This document shows, piece by piece, positions 1 to 7,970 of a stretch of DNA of 64,000 bases (positions are counted from its first letter, which is position 1; each line of letters opens with the position of its first letter). A program made the position numbers and the translations under genes. The stretch comes from Paenibacillus sp. FSL R5-0341 (lineage in GTDB: Bacteria; Bacillota; Bacilli; Paenibacillales; Paenibacillaceae): contig NZ_CP150241.1 in NCBI RefSeq assembly GCF_037975235.1, forward strand, positions 1,178,001 to 1,242,000. The letters are read 5' to 3'. Under the pieces are notes generated by a model. The model did no database searches. It saw only the letters and a program-made list of their open reading frames with translations, and was not told where the DNA came from.

Positions 1-1
1 A

Positions 2-358
2 GATCAGGCGGAGCTGTATGTCAAACGAACCATTGAATTCATGCATCACAATATGGATCGCAACATTCAGATGAAGGATATCGCGGCAGCCGTCAATCTG
101 CATCCGGGTTATTTACATCGCATTTTTCGTCAGCACACGCAGCGGACACCGACCGACTACCTGACGATGCTTCGAATGGAGAAGGCTAAGATGCTGCTTC
201 AGCAGACGAATATTCCGATTTCGGAAATCTCTGACTATGTTGGAGTAGGCAGTCGTCAGTATTTTCATATGTTGTTCAAGAAATATACAGGTCGTACGCC
301 GGTTGAATATCGTTCCTCCATGGAACGACATGTCAGCCAGTACCCACCGGATGAATAG
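2..358 (+). CDS. AraC-family transcriptional regulator, C-terminal part (5' end outside window)
   Basis: The frame is open from base 2 and ends at TAG 356-358, so the N-terminal part lies outside the window. The visible 118 residues hold the two helix-turn-helix segments of the AraC family. The first is around MKDIAAAVNLHPGYLHRIF, and the second is around ISEISDYVGVGSRQYFHMLF followed by the family ending YTGRTPVEYR. Proteins of this type usually carry an N-terminal sugar-sensing cupin domain, which cannot be seen here. It sits upstream of, and in the same direction as, a GH4 glycosidase, so it may control that gene; this is inferred from position only. The 189 bp gap holds a promoter-like TTGACA, so the glycosidase probably has its own promoter. 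Confidence 0.9.
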   Translation, partial: DQAELYVKRTIEFMHHNMDRNIQMKDIAAAVNLHPGYLHRIFRQHTQRTPTDYLTMLRMEKAKMLLQQTNIPISEISDYVGVGSRQYFHMLFKKYTGRTPVEYRSSMERHVSQYPPDE

Positions 359-453
359 GCCAATTGCTTGTTATTTTCGAATACAACGGATTAGTGGATA
401 TGTTTCGTAAAAGTTAGGATTTTTGACAACAAGATCGTGAACAGGTCATGATT

Positions 454-469
454 TTGATAACGCTTCCCC
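454..469 (+). promoter_or_regulatory. candidate CcpA (cre) site before the GH4 gene
   Basis: TTGATAACGCTTCCCC matches 13 of 16 positions of the cre consensus WTGNNARCGNWWWCAW. A TTGACA box lies at 423-428, so a bound repressor would sit over or just after the promoter. Carbon catabolite control of a glycosidase is plausible, but the 3' half of the site is weak. Confidence 0.35.
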
Positions 470-547
470 TTTTGCCGTTGGTACAATGATTTCATGAAGA
501 GAGTCATTAACCGAAGCGAAAGGTTCGGATTAGGGGAGGACATAGGG

Positions 548-2053
548 ATGTCTTTTAAAGTGGCGTTTATCGGGGCAGGAAGTATCGGATTTACACGGGG
601 ATTGTTAAGGGATTTGCTCACGGTACCCGAGTTTAACAACATTGAAATTGCGTTCTGTGATATTAGCCAGCACAATCTGGACATGGTGACTGAGCTGTGT
701 CAGCGGGATATCCGTGAGAATGGATTGAATATTCAGATTCAGCCGACAACAGATCGTAAAGAAGCGTTGAAAGATGCGAAGTATGTGCTGTGTACGATTC
801 GTGTCGGGGGACTGGAAGCATTTGCAACCGATGTGGACATTCCACTGAAATATGGGGTAGACCAATGTGTCGGCGATACGCTGTGTGCAGGTGGCATTAT
901 GTATGGACAACGGGGAATCGCCGAGATGCTGGATATCTGTAAAGATATTCGTGAACAGAGCGCACCGGATGTGCTGCTCTTGAACTATTCCAATCCGATG
1001 GCGATGCTGACATGGGCTTGCAACAAGTACGGCGGTGTACGGACAATCGGACTGTGTCATGGCGTACAGCATGGTCATCATCAGATTGCGGAAGCTTTTG
1101 GTTTGAATAAGAGTGAAGTGGATATTGTCTGTGCCGGCATCAACCATCAGACCTGGTATATCCAGGCTTCTCATGAGGGCAAAGACCTTACAGGTGATCT
1201 GCTCGAAGCCTTCGAGAAACATCCGGAGTACAGCCGCACTGAGAAAGTGCGGATCGATATGCTGCGCCGCTTCGGATACTACAGTACGGAATCGAATGGT
1301 CATCTGAGTGAATATGTGCCATGGTACCGCAAACGTCCGGAAGAGATCAACGACTGGATCGACCTCGGCAACTGGATCAATGGAGAGACGGGTGGATATT
1401 TGCGTGTGTGTACCGAGGGGCGCAACTGGTTCGAGACTGATTTTCCAAACTGGATGAAGGATGAACCGATGCAATTCATTCCGGAAAAACGAGGCGAGGA
1501 GCACGGTTCATACATTATTGAAGGGCTGGAGACGGGACGTGTCTATCGCGGACATTTCAATACCGTTAACAATGGAGTCATCTCTAACCTGCCGGACGAT
1601 GCAATCATAGAAGCACCGGGATATGTGGATCGCAATGGCATCTCCATGCCGCATGTAGGCGATCTGCCACTTGGACCAGCCGCGGTATGTAATGTGAGCA
1701 TTTCCGTGCAACGTCTTGCCGTTGAAGCAGCGGTGAAAGGAGACGACAAGTTACTTCGTCAGGCGTTCATGATGGACCCGCTCGTGGGTGCCGTATGTAA
1801 TCCGAAAGAGATCTGGCAGATGGTCGACGAGATGCTAGTTGCACAGGCCCAGTGGTTGCCACAGTATGGTGATGCTATCGCTGCCGCAGAAGCGAGACTC
1901 GCTGCTGGAAATCTTATTCCAACGAAGGAATATGAAGGTGCTGCGCGTCTCAAGGTGAAAACCGTTGAAGAGATGCAGCAGGATCGCGATGCTGCCAACA
2001 AAAATGCGGGAGAATCCGATAAAGGGAAAGATCGCGAGAAAGTGCAGCAATAG
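548..2053 (+). CDS. glycoside hydrolase family 4 enzyme (MelA/Agu4/LplD-like)
   Basis: This is a cytoplasmic NAD+- and metal-dependent glycosidase of family GH4, which cleaves by an oxidation-elimination route. The N-terminus has the Rossmann motif FIGAGSIGFT (about residues 5-14). NYSNPMAM (146-153), a CHGVQ segment with Cys170 and His171, and a second metal/active-site segment GINHQTW (His about 200) follow. The start at 548 is chosen because AGGGGAGG (532-539) sits 8 nt upstream; an in-frame ATG at 494 lacks a site. The length of 501 residues is near the family norm. The GH4 signature here is CHGV, not the CHSV of alpha-galactosidases, so an alpha-glucuronidase-like specificity is possible. 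The C-terminal 25 residues are charged and low in complexity. A strong terminator follows. Confidence 0.88.
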   Translation: MSFKVAFIGAGSIGFTRGLLRDLLTVPEFNNIEIAFCDISQHNLDMVTELCQRDIRENGLNIQIQPTTDRKEALKDAKYVLCTIRVGGLEAFATDVDIPLKYGVDQCVGDTLCAGGIMYGQRGIAEMLDICKDIREQSAPDVLLLNYSNPMAMLTWACNKYGGVRTIGLCHGVQHGHHQIAEAFGLNKSEVDIVCAGINHQTWYIQASHEGKDLTGDLLEAFEKHPEYSRTEKVRIDMLRRFGYYSTESNGHLSEYVPWYRKRPEEINDWIDLGNWINGETGGYLRVCTEGRNWFETDFPNWMKDEPMQFIPEKRGEEHGSYIIEGLETGRVYRGHFNTVNNGVISNLPDDAIIEAPGYVDRNGISMPHVGDLPLGPAAVCNVSISVQRLAVEAAVKGDDKLLRQAFMMDPLVGAVCNPKEIWQMVDEMLVAQAQWLPQYGDAIAAAEARLAAGNLIPTKEYEGAARLKVKTVEEMQQDRDAANKNAGESDKGKDREKVQQ

Positions 2054-2098
2054 TGTTGAGTGAGAGTATTTAAGTGAGGACATACAGAACAATAGAGA

Positions 2099-2132
2099 AA
2101 GGCCAGATTCTCCAGACGGAGAGTTGGCCTTT
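2099..2132 (+). terminator. rho-independent terminator after the GH4 gene
   Basis: AAGGCCA pairs with TGGCCTT, with an inner CTCC/GGAG stem, and seven T residues follow. Confidence 0.85.
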
Positions 2133-2148
2133 TTTTACATGGAGCGCA

Positions 2149-2697
2149 TTAGTTCATTTCCTTGATCTGAACACTAAAAGCAAATGAGGTATCACCAAGA
2201 CTGACTTGTTGATCTTTTTTTGAAGACCAATTTACAAATGCGCCGTAATAATAAATTCCCGCTTCTTGGGGAAGGTGAAATGTACCATCCTGTGAAGAAA
2301 CCTCGCGAGTTTGGTCACCGACGTATTCATACATCATTACGTTGTCGGGGGGAATTGGAATATCCATCTCAATGGTCACTTTTTCCCCTGCAAGAACCGG
2401 AGTTGGCGTTGTTCCTTCCAACATGGTGATCCCACCGACATAATCAGCACATTTACTGCCCCAGCAATAACTGCTTTGAACAGCGGGAACGGAGATGCCA
2501 CTTGCAGTCTGGATAATCGGAGTAGGCAGTTCCTTGGGCAAAGTGGGGTCTGGTTCCGCTTCTTTTTGGTGATTTGCTGGGGCAGAGTAGGGTTCGTTGG
2601 TACTGTTAATTGGAGTAGTGTTACAGCCGGCCAACAGGAGAACTGTTGTAAGAAATATAAGTGAGATGAAGGTCTGCATTCTAGTTAGCGATTTCAT
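2149..2697 (-). CDS. secreted lipoprotein of unknown function
   Basis: The 182-residue protein starts with a lipoprotein signal: a charged N-terminus, a hydrophobic stretch and the lipobox LLAGC, with Cys25 as the predicted lipidated residue. A Ser/Pro/Glu-rich linker follows. The C-terminal half alternates strand-like segments (KVTIEMDIPIPP, FHLPQEAGIYYYGAFV, FAFSVQI) and looks like a beta-sandwich domain facing the outside. A GGGAGG ribosome site lies just upstream of the ATG on the minus strand. It points away from the PadR operon and shares a 154 bp promoter region with it. I do not recognise a named family. Confidence 0.8.
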   Translation of the reverse strand: MKSLTRMQTFISLIFLTTVLLLAGCNTTPINSTNEPYSAPANHQKEAEPDPTLPKELPTPIIQTASGISVPAVQSSYCWGSKCADYVGGITMLEGTTPTPVLAGEKVTIEMDIPIPPDNVMMYEYVGDQTREVSSQDGTFHLPQEAGIYYYGAFVNWSSKKDQQVSLGDTSFAFSVQIKEMN

Positions 2698-2791
2698 TCT
2701 ATTACCTCCCTAATATCTTCCAGACGGAGATGTGGGGATAAAGGTTGCTTTGCTTTTTATGGATATACTACACGATACATATTACCTTTAC

Positions 2792-2809
2792 AGACATAGT
2801 AATATGTCT
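2792..2809. promoter_or_regulatory. palindrome, candidate PadR operator
   Basis: AGACATA-GTAA-TATGTCT is a perfect 7+7 inverted repeat about 43 bp before the padR start. PadR-family regulators often bind ATGT/ACAT-ended palindromes in their own promoter, so autoregulation is the simplest reading. Confidence 0.5.
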
Positions 2810-2851
2810 TATAGTATACGCAGGATTGAAGAAAGTCGGTGAAACTCGCAG

Positions 2852-3211
2852 ATGGATGTGCAAGTGATTAACAGTGATCTGATTCGGGGCAATATTGACC
2901 CGATCATTCTGAGTGTACTAATACCCGCGGATAACTATGGCTACAGCATTATTAAGGAAATCTATCGCAAGAGCGGAGAGCAATTTGAACTGAAGGAACC
3001 TACGCTTTATTCCAGTTTGAAGAGGCTGGAGAAGGGTGGATATGTGGAATCCTACTGGGGGGAAGAAACACAGGGAGGACGACGCAAATATTACCGAATA
3101 ACAGTGCAAGGTCTTGAAGCATATAGAGAACAGGTTCTAGCTTGGCAGGCAGCCAAGACGCTGATTGATTGCATGATTGTATTCGAGGAAAAAGGAGAGG
3201 AAAACCTATGA
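2852..3211 (+). CDS. PadR-family transcriptional regulator
   Basis: This is a 119-residue winged-helix repressor of the PadR family. It shows the family features IRGNIDPIILSVL, YGYSIIKEI, and the wing motif TLYSSLKRLEKGGYV followed by GGRRKYYRIT. It is first in a tightly coupled three-gene unit, and its stop overlaps the next start as ATGA (3208-3211). PadR proteins commonly control a membrane protein encoded downstream, and the two following genes are membrane proteins. A perfect palindrome at 2792-2809 is a likely operator. Confidence 0.93.
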   Translation: MDVQVINSDLIRGNIDPIILSVLIPADNYGYSIIKEIYRKSGEQFELKEPTLYSSLKRLEKGGYVESYWGEETQGGRRKYYRITVQGLEAYREQVLAWQAAKTLIDCMIVFEEKGEENL

Positions 3212-3903
3212 GATTGGAAGTTCGCATCACTCGTCATATCAATCGTTTGTTCGCTCATGCACAAGATACATTGGACAATCGGGAATTAAAAGAAGAGATT
3301 CACAGCAATCTGGCTGCACGGATTGACGATTATATATCGCAGGGGATGAGCGAAGAGAAGGCGTTCCACACAGCCATTCAGCATATCGCTGGTATGGATC
3401 AGGTGATGAGTGACCATCGAAAGGTGGAACGGGTACCTTACTGGACATCATTGTTACAGTCTACCTTGATTTATAGCCTTATAGCTTGGATCATTGCTAT
3501 TCCAATGAGAGTGCTTATGCAGGGCTCCGCCATAAACAACCTGCTTATGATCGTGAGTCTTATTGTTGGTGGGACGTATGTAGTGTATATGTTGATTAAC
3601 AGGGGGAACGATCCAGTATGTTCGGTGAAAACCACGGTTATTCGATTCCCTACCTTAATGCAGTGGAATCGCAGAATATGGTGGTTGTGGGCGGCGTTTA
3701 TACTCGTGTTGTGGGGAACGCAGGCGGCGTTGCGATTCGGAAGTAATATCTGGTTTAATCGCCCTATTCAGGTGGATGGACCCTACCAGTTTGCTGTGAT
3801 CGTCATTGCCTTTGCCATCCCGTTACTGAGTATTATTATTCCTTTGGTTGTGCATCGGGCGTATCGGATCGTTAGCAAGTATGAAGTGAGTGATGTGTTA
3901 TGA
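3208..3903 (+). CDS. membrane protein with N-terminal permease-prefix/DUF1700-like domain
   Basis: The 231-residue protein begins with a soluble helical domain (residues about 1-70) containing an EEIHSNLAARIDDYI-type helix and GMSEEKAFHTAIQHIAGMD. This resembles the prefix domain often placed downstream of PadR regulators. Four hydrophobic segments follow, near residues 82-100, 108-126, 153-172 and 188-212. The start at 3208 has AAAGGAGAGG upstream and overlaps the padR stop by 4 nt; an upstream ATG at 3169 lies inside padR without a good site. The last codons overlap the next gene by ATGA. Its function is unknown; co-regulation with PadR is inferred. Confidence 0.85.
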   Translation: MRLEVRITRHINRLFAHAQDTLDNRELKEEIHSNLAARIDDYISQGMSEEKAFHTAIQHIAGMDQVMSDHRKVERVPYWTSLLQSTLIYSLIAWIIAIPMRVLMQGSAINNLLMIVSLIVGGTYVVYMLINRGNDPVCSVKTTVIRFPTLMQWNRRIWWLWAAFILVLWGTQAALRFGSNIWFNRPIQVDGPYQFAVIVIAFAIPLLSIIIPLVVHRAYRIVSKYEVSDVL

Positions 3904-4457
3904 GAATTAGAAACATATGGATCATAACACTTGTTGTGTTGGGCAGCATTGGCTTAGTGATTGTTGAAGGCTTCATTAACCCGAAGATCGAGGCGAAGCA
4001 GGCTCGGTACGAGGGAGAGCAGCAGAATCCGCTGACACATGATTTTGCCGCTTTAGCCAAATATCGCAGTCCCTACATGGGTGATAATTCAAACCTGAGT
4101 CATCTGAATCAGGCTTTACCTTTACGTGAAAGATTGAATGGTTACCAACTGTACCCGGAGACGTTCACGGCTCAAGTGAATTATAGCTTGGATACGCGTG
4201 AGATGGATGCAGAGGAACTTGAGCGGATACTCGTATATAATGCGGTTGCGAACTTTGTTATGATAGATAATCTGGAGCAGGTCGTCTACCAGTTAGAGAA
4301 CACCAGCTATACCTTACGTCGTGAATCCACCCAACAATGGACAGGTACGGAATTAAAGAAGCTTCAGAACCCGGAATTATGGAATTCGACTGTACGCGAG
4401 AATCTGGTCGAACCGGCACAAGTGAAAGATGCTTTTTCACAGATTGTTGACAATTAA
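3900..4457 (+). CDS. DUF4825-like membrane-anchored protein
   Basis: The 185-residue protein has one N-terminal membrane segment (about residues 6-24) and a large extracellular or lumenal domain. The stretch around SPYMGDNSNLSHLNQALPL, followed by a Tyr/Phe-rich strand and QVNYSLDT, resembles DUF4825 proteins, in which a NAPYVGNNS-type motif is typical. The C-terminal part has predicted helices (EELERILVYNAVANFVMI). It overlaps the preceding gene by 4 nt, so it is translationally coupled to the PadR cassette. No enzymatic motif is visible. The family call is by motif memory only. Confidence 0.75.
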   Translation: MRIRNIWIITLVVLGSIGLVIVEGFINPKIEAKQARYEGEQQNPLTHDFAALAKYRSPYMGDNSNLSHLNQALPLRERLNGYQLYPETFTAQVNYSLDTREMDAEELERILVYNAVANFVMIDNLEQVVYQLENTSYTLRRESTQQWTGTELKKLQNPELWNSTVRENLVEPAQVKDAFSQIVDN

Positions 4458-4589
4458 GCTGTATGAAATAGAAGGAAATAAGCAACATACTCGACTCTTC
4501 TCCCATGCTATGTTATTATAAGTCTCTGATAACGTGGTAACGAACTAAAGCGTTAGGGTTTTGGTTATAGACATGGAGGGGTTCGAGAG

Positions 4590-5360
4590 ATGAGAAAAAA
4601 AGCGATTCTACTATTATTCATCAGTATATGTGTGTTGATTGTGGCTGGTTGTTCCAGTTCCGCAAGCAAAGACGATAACACGATTGTTGTAGGAATTGAC
4701 GATAAGTTTGCTCCAATGGGTTTCCGGGACGAGCAGAATGAAATTGTTGGTTTTGATATTGATTACGCAAGAGCTGCAGCGGAGAAAATGGGTAAAGAAA
4801 TCACATTCCAGCCAATCGACTGGTCTTCCAAAGAGTCAGAGCTGAACAGTGGCCGGATCGACATGATCTGGAACGGGTACACCATTACGGATGAGCGCAA
4901 AGAAAAAGTGCTCTTCACGAAGCCGTATCTGGAAAATAGTCAGGTAGCCATTACCTTGGCAGACTCGCCAATTACGAAGCTGGATGAACTCGATGGCAAA
5001 AATGTAGGATTGCAGGCATTGTCCTCAGCGGCAGATGCACTGGCAGCAAGTCCTCTGAAGGATAAAGTGAAAGCTTCCGAATTCAAGGATAACGTGCTTG
5101 CGCTGACGGACTTGAAGACGAAGCGTCTGGACGCGGTCATCATCGATGAAGTGGTAGCGAGATACTACATGTCCAAAGAAGAGGGAACATTCAAACTGAT
5201 GGATGAATCTCTTGCACCGGAACAATATGGCATTGGTATCAAAAAAGGCAATGAAGAGCTTCTGAATCAGCTGCAAAAAGCGCTGGATGAGTTGAATGCG
5301 GACGGAACAGCGGCTAAAATCTCCACGCAATGGCTGGGTGAAGATAAGGTTCTGAAATAG
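4590..5360 (+). CDS. polar amino-acid ABC transporter, substrate-binding lipoprotein
   Basis: This is a family-3 extracellular solute-binding protein of 256 residues. The lipobox VAGC puts the lipidated Cys at about residue 21, so it is anchored outside the membrane. Family signatures are clear: GIDDKFAPMGF, GFDIDYARAAAEKMG, GRIDMIWNGYTITDERK (ligand-binding region) and the C-terminal EELLNQLQKALDELNADG. The ribosome site GGAGGGG lies 10 nt before the ATG. Permease and ATPase genes follow, completing a one-permease importer of the HisJ/TcyA type. The exact amino acid cannot be read from sequence. A stable hairpin separates it from the permease gene, which fits higher expression of the binding protein. 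Confidence 0.93.
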   Translation: MRKKAILLLFISICVLIVAGCSSSASKDDNTIVVGIDDKFAPMGFRDEQNEIVGFDIDYARAAAEKMGKEITFQPIDWSSKESELNSGRIDMIWNGYTITDERKEKVLFTKPYLENSQVAITLADSPITKLDELDGKNVGLQALSSAADALAASPLKDKVKASEFKDNVLALTDLKTKRLDAVIIDEVVARYYMSKEEGTFKLMDESLAPEQYGIGIKKGNEELLNQLQKALDELNADGTAAKISTQWLGEDKVLK

Positions 5361-5399
5361 GCAGGTTCTACACCTGATATATAGTTAGAAACAAAACGG

Positions 5400-5448
5400 A
5401 CCCCGTATTCCATGCTGGAGCGATTCATGCCCCAGAGGAATGCGGGGT
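5400..5448 (+). terminator. intercistronic hairpin between binding protein and permease
   Basis: ACCCCGTATTCC (5400-5411) pairs with GGAATGCGGGGT (5437-5448) with a single G-U pair; an inner CTGG/CCAG stem extends it. No T-run follows, so it is more likely an mRNA-stabilising or partial-attenuation structure than a full terminator. Confidence 0.65.
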
Positions 5449-5472
5449 TAACAGATTAGAGGAGACAAAACA

Positions 5473-6132
5473 ATGAGTTGGGATTATATATTGACCATTT
5501 TAAAACCTATGCTAGAGGGTGCGCAGACAACGATCATTATGTTTTTGGTAGCCATTGTATTGTCCGTCCCACTAGGATTTGCCGTAACACTCGCCATGAG
5601 AAGCCAGTTTAAGCCACTGGTATGGATTGCACACACATACGTCTATGTGATGCGGGGAACACCATTACTTCTGCAGGTGTTTTTCTTCTGCTTTGGTCTT
5701 CCTTTGCTTCCGGTAATTGGTGAGCATTTGGTATTTGATCGCTTTGTTGCAGCGGCGATTGCGTTCATTTTGAACTATGCTGCGTACTTCGCTGAAATCT
5801 TCAGGGGCGGGCTGCTTTCCATTGATAAAGGGCAACATGAGGCAGCGAAGGTACTTGGGTTAACGAAGTGGCAGACGATGACCAAAGTTATCATTCCTCA
5901 GATGATTCGTGTAGTATTGCCCGCAACGGCCAATGAGTCCATTACGTTGGTCAAGGATACGGCATTATTGTATGCTGTTGCTGTACCTGAGTTACTTTCT
6001 TATGCTCAAGGGATAGTGAATAGAGATGCTAAGTTGTTTCCTTTTTTCTTAGCAGCCATCATGTATCTGCTTATAACATTGGTGCTTACTTTGCTGTTCA
6101 AGGCATTGGAGAAGCGTTTTTCATATGAATAA
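5473..6132 (+). CDS. polar amino-acid ABC transporter permease
   Basis: The 219-residue integral membrane protein belongs to the HisM/GlnP permease family, with about five membrane segments. The family entry motif [15 protein letters not shown] and the EAA-loop segment [24 protein letters not shown] are clear; the loop contacts the ATPase. The start has GAGGAGAC upstream. It ends 34 nt before the preferred start of the ATPase gene. As usual for this family it would act as a homodimer with two ATPase subunits. Confidence 0.94.
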   Translation: MSWDYILTILKPMLEGAQTTIIMFLVAIVLSVPLGFAVTLAMRSQFKPLVWIAHTYVYVMRGTPLLLQVFFFCFGLPLLPVIGEHLVFDRFVAAAIAFILNYAAYFAEIFRGGLLSIDKGQHEAAKVLGLTKWQTMTKVIIPQMIRVVLPATANESITLVKDTALLYAVAVPELLSYAQGIVNRDAKLFPFFLAAIMYLLITLVLTLLFKALEKRFSYE

Positions 6133-6166
6133 ATTTAAATCTGATCAATTAAAGGACTGTCTGCAT

Positions 6167-6922
6167 ATGACACATATAATAGAAGTAGATCAATTGAGAA
6201 AATCATTCGGTGCACTTGATGTACTGAAACAGGTATCCTTCAACGTGGAACCAGGCGAAGTAATTGCCGTGATCGGGCCTTCGGGTTCGGGGAAAAGTAC
6301 GATGCTGCGCAGCCTGATTCATCTGGAGGATATTTCGGGCGGAACGATTCGCATTCAGGATCAGACGTTGGTCGATAATGGCCGTTACGCAGGTGCCGCA
6401 GATATTCGTAAGATTACGGATCGCATGGGGATGGTGTTCCAACATTTCAACTTGTTCCCGCATCTGACCGTACAGGCTAATCTGGAACTCGCACCAAAGA
6501 CGTTGAAAAAAGAAAGCTTGGCAATCATCCGGCAGCGCAGTCTGGAATTACTCGGCAAAGTAGGTCTGTCGGACAAGGCCGATGCCTATCCAGCCAATCT
6601 GTCCGGTGGACAGAAACAGCGTGTTGCCATCGCTCGCGCACTGATGATGCAACCAGATATTCTCCTGTTCGATGAGCCGACGTCGGCGCTCGATCCCGAG
6701 CTGACGGGAGAGGTACTGCGTGTCATCAAACAGCTTGCGCAGGAAAACATGACCATGATGATTGTTACGCATGAGATGGGCTTTGCCCGTGACGTTGCGG
6801 ATCGTGTATTTTTCATGGATAACGGGGAGATCGCAGAGGCGGGACCGCCAGATCAAATCTTCGGCAATCCAAAGCTTGCACGTACCCGGACGTTTTTGCA
6901 GCGGGTGGAAGTGGAAGGATAG
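6167..6922 (+). CDS. polar amino-acid ABC transporter ATPase
   Basis: This is an ATP-binding subunit of the GlnQ/HisP class. Walker [11 protein letters not shown]-loop [13 protein letters not shown], signature LSGGQKQR, Walker [13 protein letters not shown] and switch His in IVTHEMGFA are all intact. I prefer the ATG at 6167 (251 residues), with AAAGGA at 6151-6156. An in-frame ATG at 6125 would overlap the permease and has a more distant GGAG. A strong terminator directly follows, closing the three-gene importer operon. Confidence 0.95.
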   Translation: MTHIIEVDQLRKSFGALDVLKQVSFNVEPGEVIAVIGPSGSGKSTMLRSLIHLEDISGGTIRIQDQTLVDNGRYAGAADIRKITDRMGMVFQHFNLFPHLTVQANLELAPKTLKKESLAIIRQRSLELLGKVGLSDKADAYPANLSGGQKQRVAIARALMMQPDILLFDEPTSALDPELTGEVLRVIKQLAQENMTMMIVTHEMGFARDVADRVFFMDNGEIAEAGPPDQIFGNPKLARTRTFLQRVEVEG

Positions 6923-6950
6923 AAGAAACTTCAAATCTAAGAAATGTGGA

Positions 6951-6993
6951 AAGAACGCAATCCTATGAGTAATGAGGGATTGCGTTCTTTTTT
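6951..6993 (+). terminator. rho-independent terminator after amino-acid transporter
   Basis: AAGAACGCAATCC (6951-6963) pairs with GGATTGCGTTCTT (6977-6989) and leads into a T-run. Confidence 0.9.
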
Positions 6994-7012
6994 GCTTTTT
7001 TTAAACAATGGC

Positions 7013-7225
7013 TTATGCCCACAGGTATATATTCCAGATCATCAATACCAGGGTCAACACGATATAAGTTACTACATTCCAACGTGTTCGCATTCGATAA
7101 GTGGTGTAACTCATGATTCCAAACAAAACAATACTAAAAGATAATACAGCTACATTATTTCGATAAAGAGCAATAAGTAGAAGCATCACAATCATAAGTA
7201 TATTCATGACTTTATCGATTTTCAT
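7013..7225 (-). CDS. small hydrophobic membrane protein
   Basis: The 70-residue product has two long hydrophobic runs (about 5-37 and 50-69) separated by a short basic loop TTYRMRTRW, a typical small two- or three-helix membrane protein. TTGGGGGATT lies about 10 nt upstream of the ATG and could serve as ribosome site. It converges on the preceding terminator. No family is recognised. Its small size means the call rests on composition and the ribosome site. Confidence 0.55.
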   Translation of the reverse strand: MKIDKVMNILMIVMLLLIALYRNNVAVLSFSIVLFGIMSYTTYRMRTRWNVVTYIVLTLVLMIWNIYLWA

Positions 7226-7497
7226 CTGAGCTAATCCCCCAATGTAATCCAGAAAAGTACTACCATAATAATATCTGTATGTAAGAGGTATTCTTGATTT
7301 GTATCATCACACGGATAAACGGTTCTTAAAATCATATCCTTGAAGTACAATCTATAAGCTTTTGGATGTAGATATGTGTCCGGGGATGATGGTAATAAAA
7401 TAAATCTTATAAAAACTCATAATTAACAAAATATGGAGTTCTCTATTTCTATTAATCGATTATAATGAACATACTTAATAAATAGGGAGGATTTACC

Positions 7498-7842
7498 TTG
7501 GAACATCGCGAGAATGATGTGAATCGTTACTATAACGACACATTACCACCACCGCCTTATGTAGCACCAGCCAAGACCAATAGCAAGTCGATTGTATCAC
7601 TAGTTTTGGGGATTTTGTCCCTTACCATTCCTTACTTAGGATTCTTAATCGGAATCGTCGCTATCATATTTGCATCTTTAGCTTTCAAAGAAATCAGAAT
7701 TCGTATGGAGCAAGGAAAAGGATTAGCCATTGCTGGTCTGGTATGTGGAATCATAGGCACAGCAATTTATACAGTCCTTATTGTGCTCTTTCTATTTGTA
7801 ACCATGATTTTTGTTGGCGCTGATTCTTACTCTACATACTAG
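7498..7842 (+). CDS. DUF4190-like membrane protein, TTG start
   Basis: The 114-residue protein has a Pro-rich cytoplasmic head (LPPPPYVAPAK) and two membrane helices, the usual DUF4190 layout: SIVSLVLGILSL, then GLAIAGLVCGIIGTAIYTV. The start is TTG at 7498, set by AGGGAGG at 7484-7490; no ATG fits. A TATAAT box at 7461-7466 may be its -10. It stands alone and is closed by a terminator shared with the convergent yhgE-like gene. Function is unknown in the family. Confidence 0.82.
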   Translation: MEHRENDVNRYYNDTLPPPPYVAPAKTNSKSIVSLVLGILSLTIPYLGFLIGIVAIIFASLAFKEIRIRMEQGKGLAIAGLVCGIIGTAIYTVLIVLFLFVTMIFVGADSYSTY

Positions 7843-7881
7843 GAATATAAAGTTAGCAAACTTAGATTGTATCTCAAACTA

Positions 7882-7959
7882 AAAAAGCAAAGGCGTACCT
7901 TAGCCAACACCTCTGTTGTCCAGAAGAGGGTAGAGCATAGGTGAACGCCTTTGCTTTTT
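7882..7959. terminator. bidirectional terminator between DUF4190-like and YhgE-like genes
   Basis: AAAAAGCAAAGGCGT (7882-7896) and ACGCCTTTGCTTTTT (7945-7959) form a perfect 15-bp stem with A- and T-runs on both sides. Confidence 0.85.
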
Positions 7960-7970
7960 ATTTTACTTTT

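Noticed and set aside
605-1504. A 299-codon open frame on the minus strand inside the GH4 gene
   Set aside because: It lies opposite a clearly conserved enzyme, has no ribosome site and its product looks like antisense translation.
4458-4589. Riboswitch or T-box before the amino-acid importer
   Set aside because: Only 132 bp, with no terminator-antiterminator pair and no T-box motif.
6944-7144. Short plus-strand frame after the amino-acid ATPase
   Set aside because: It runs through the terminator hairpin and has no ribosome site.
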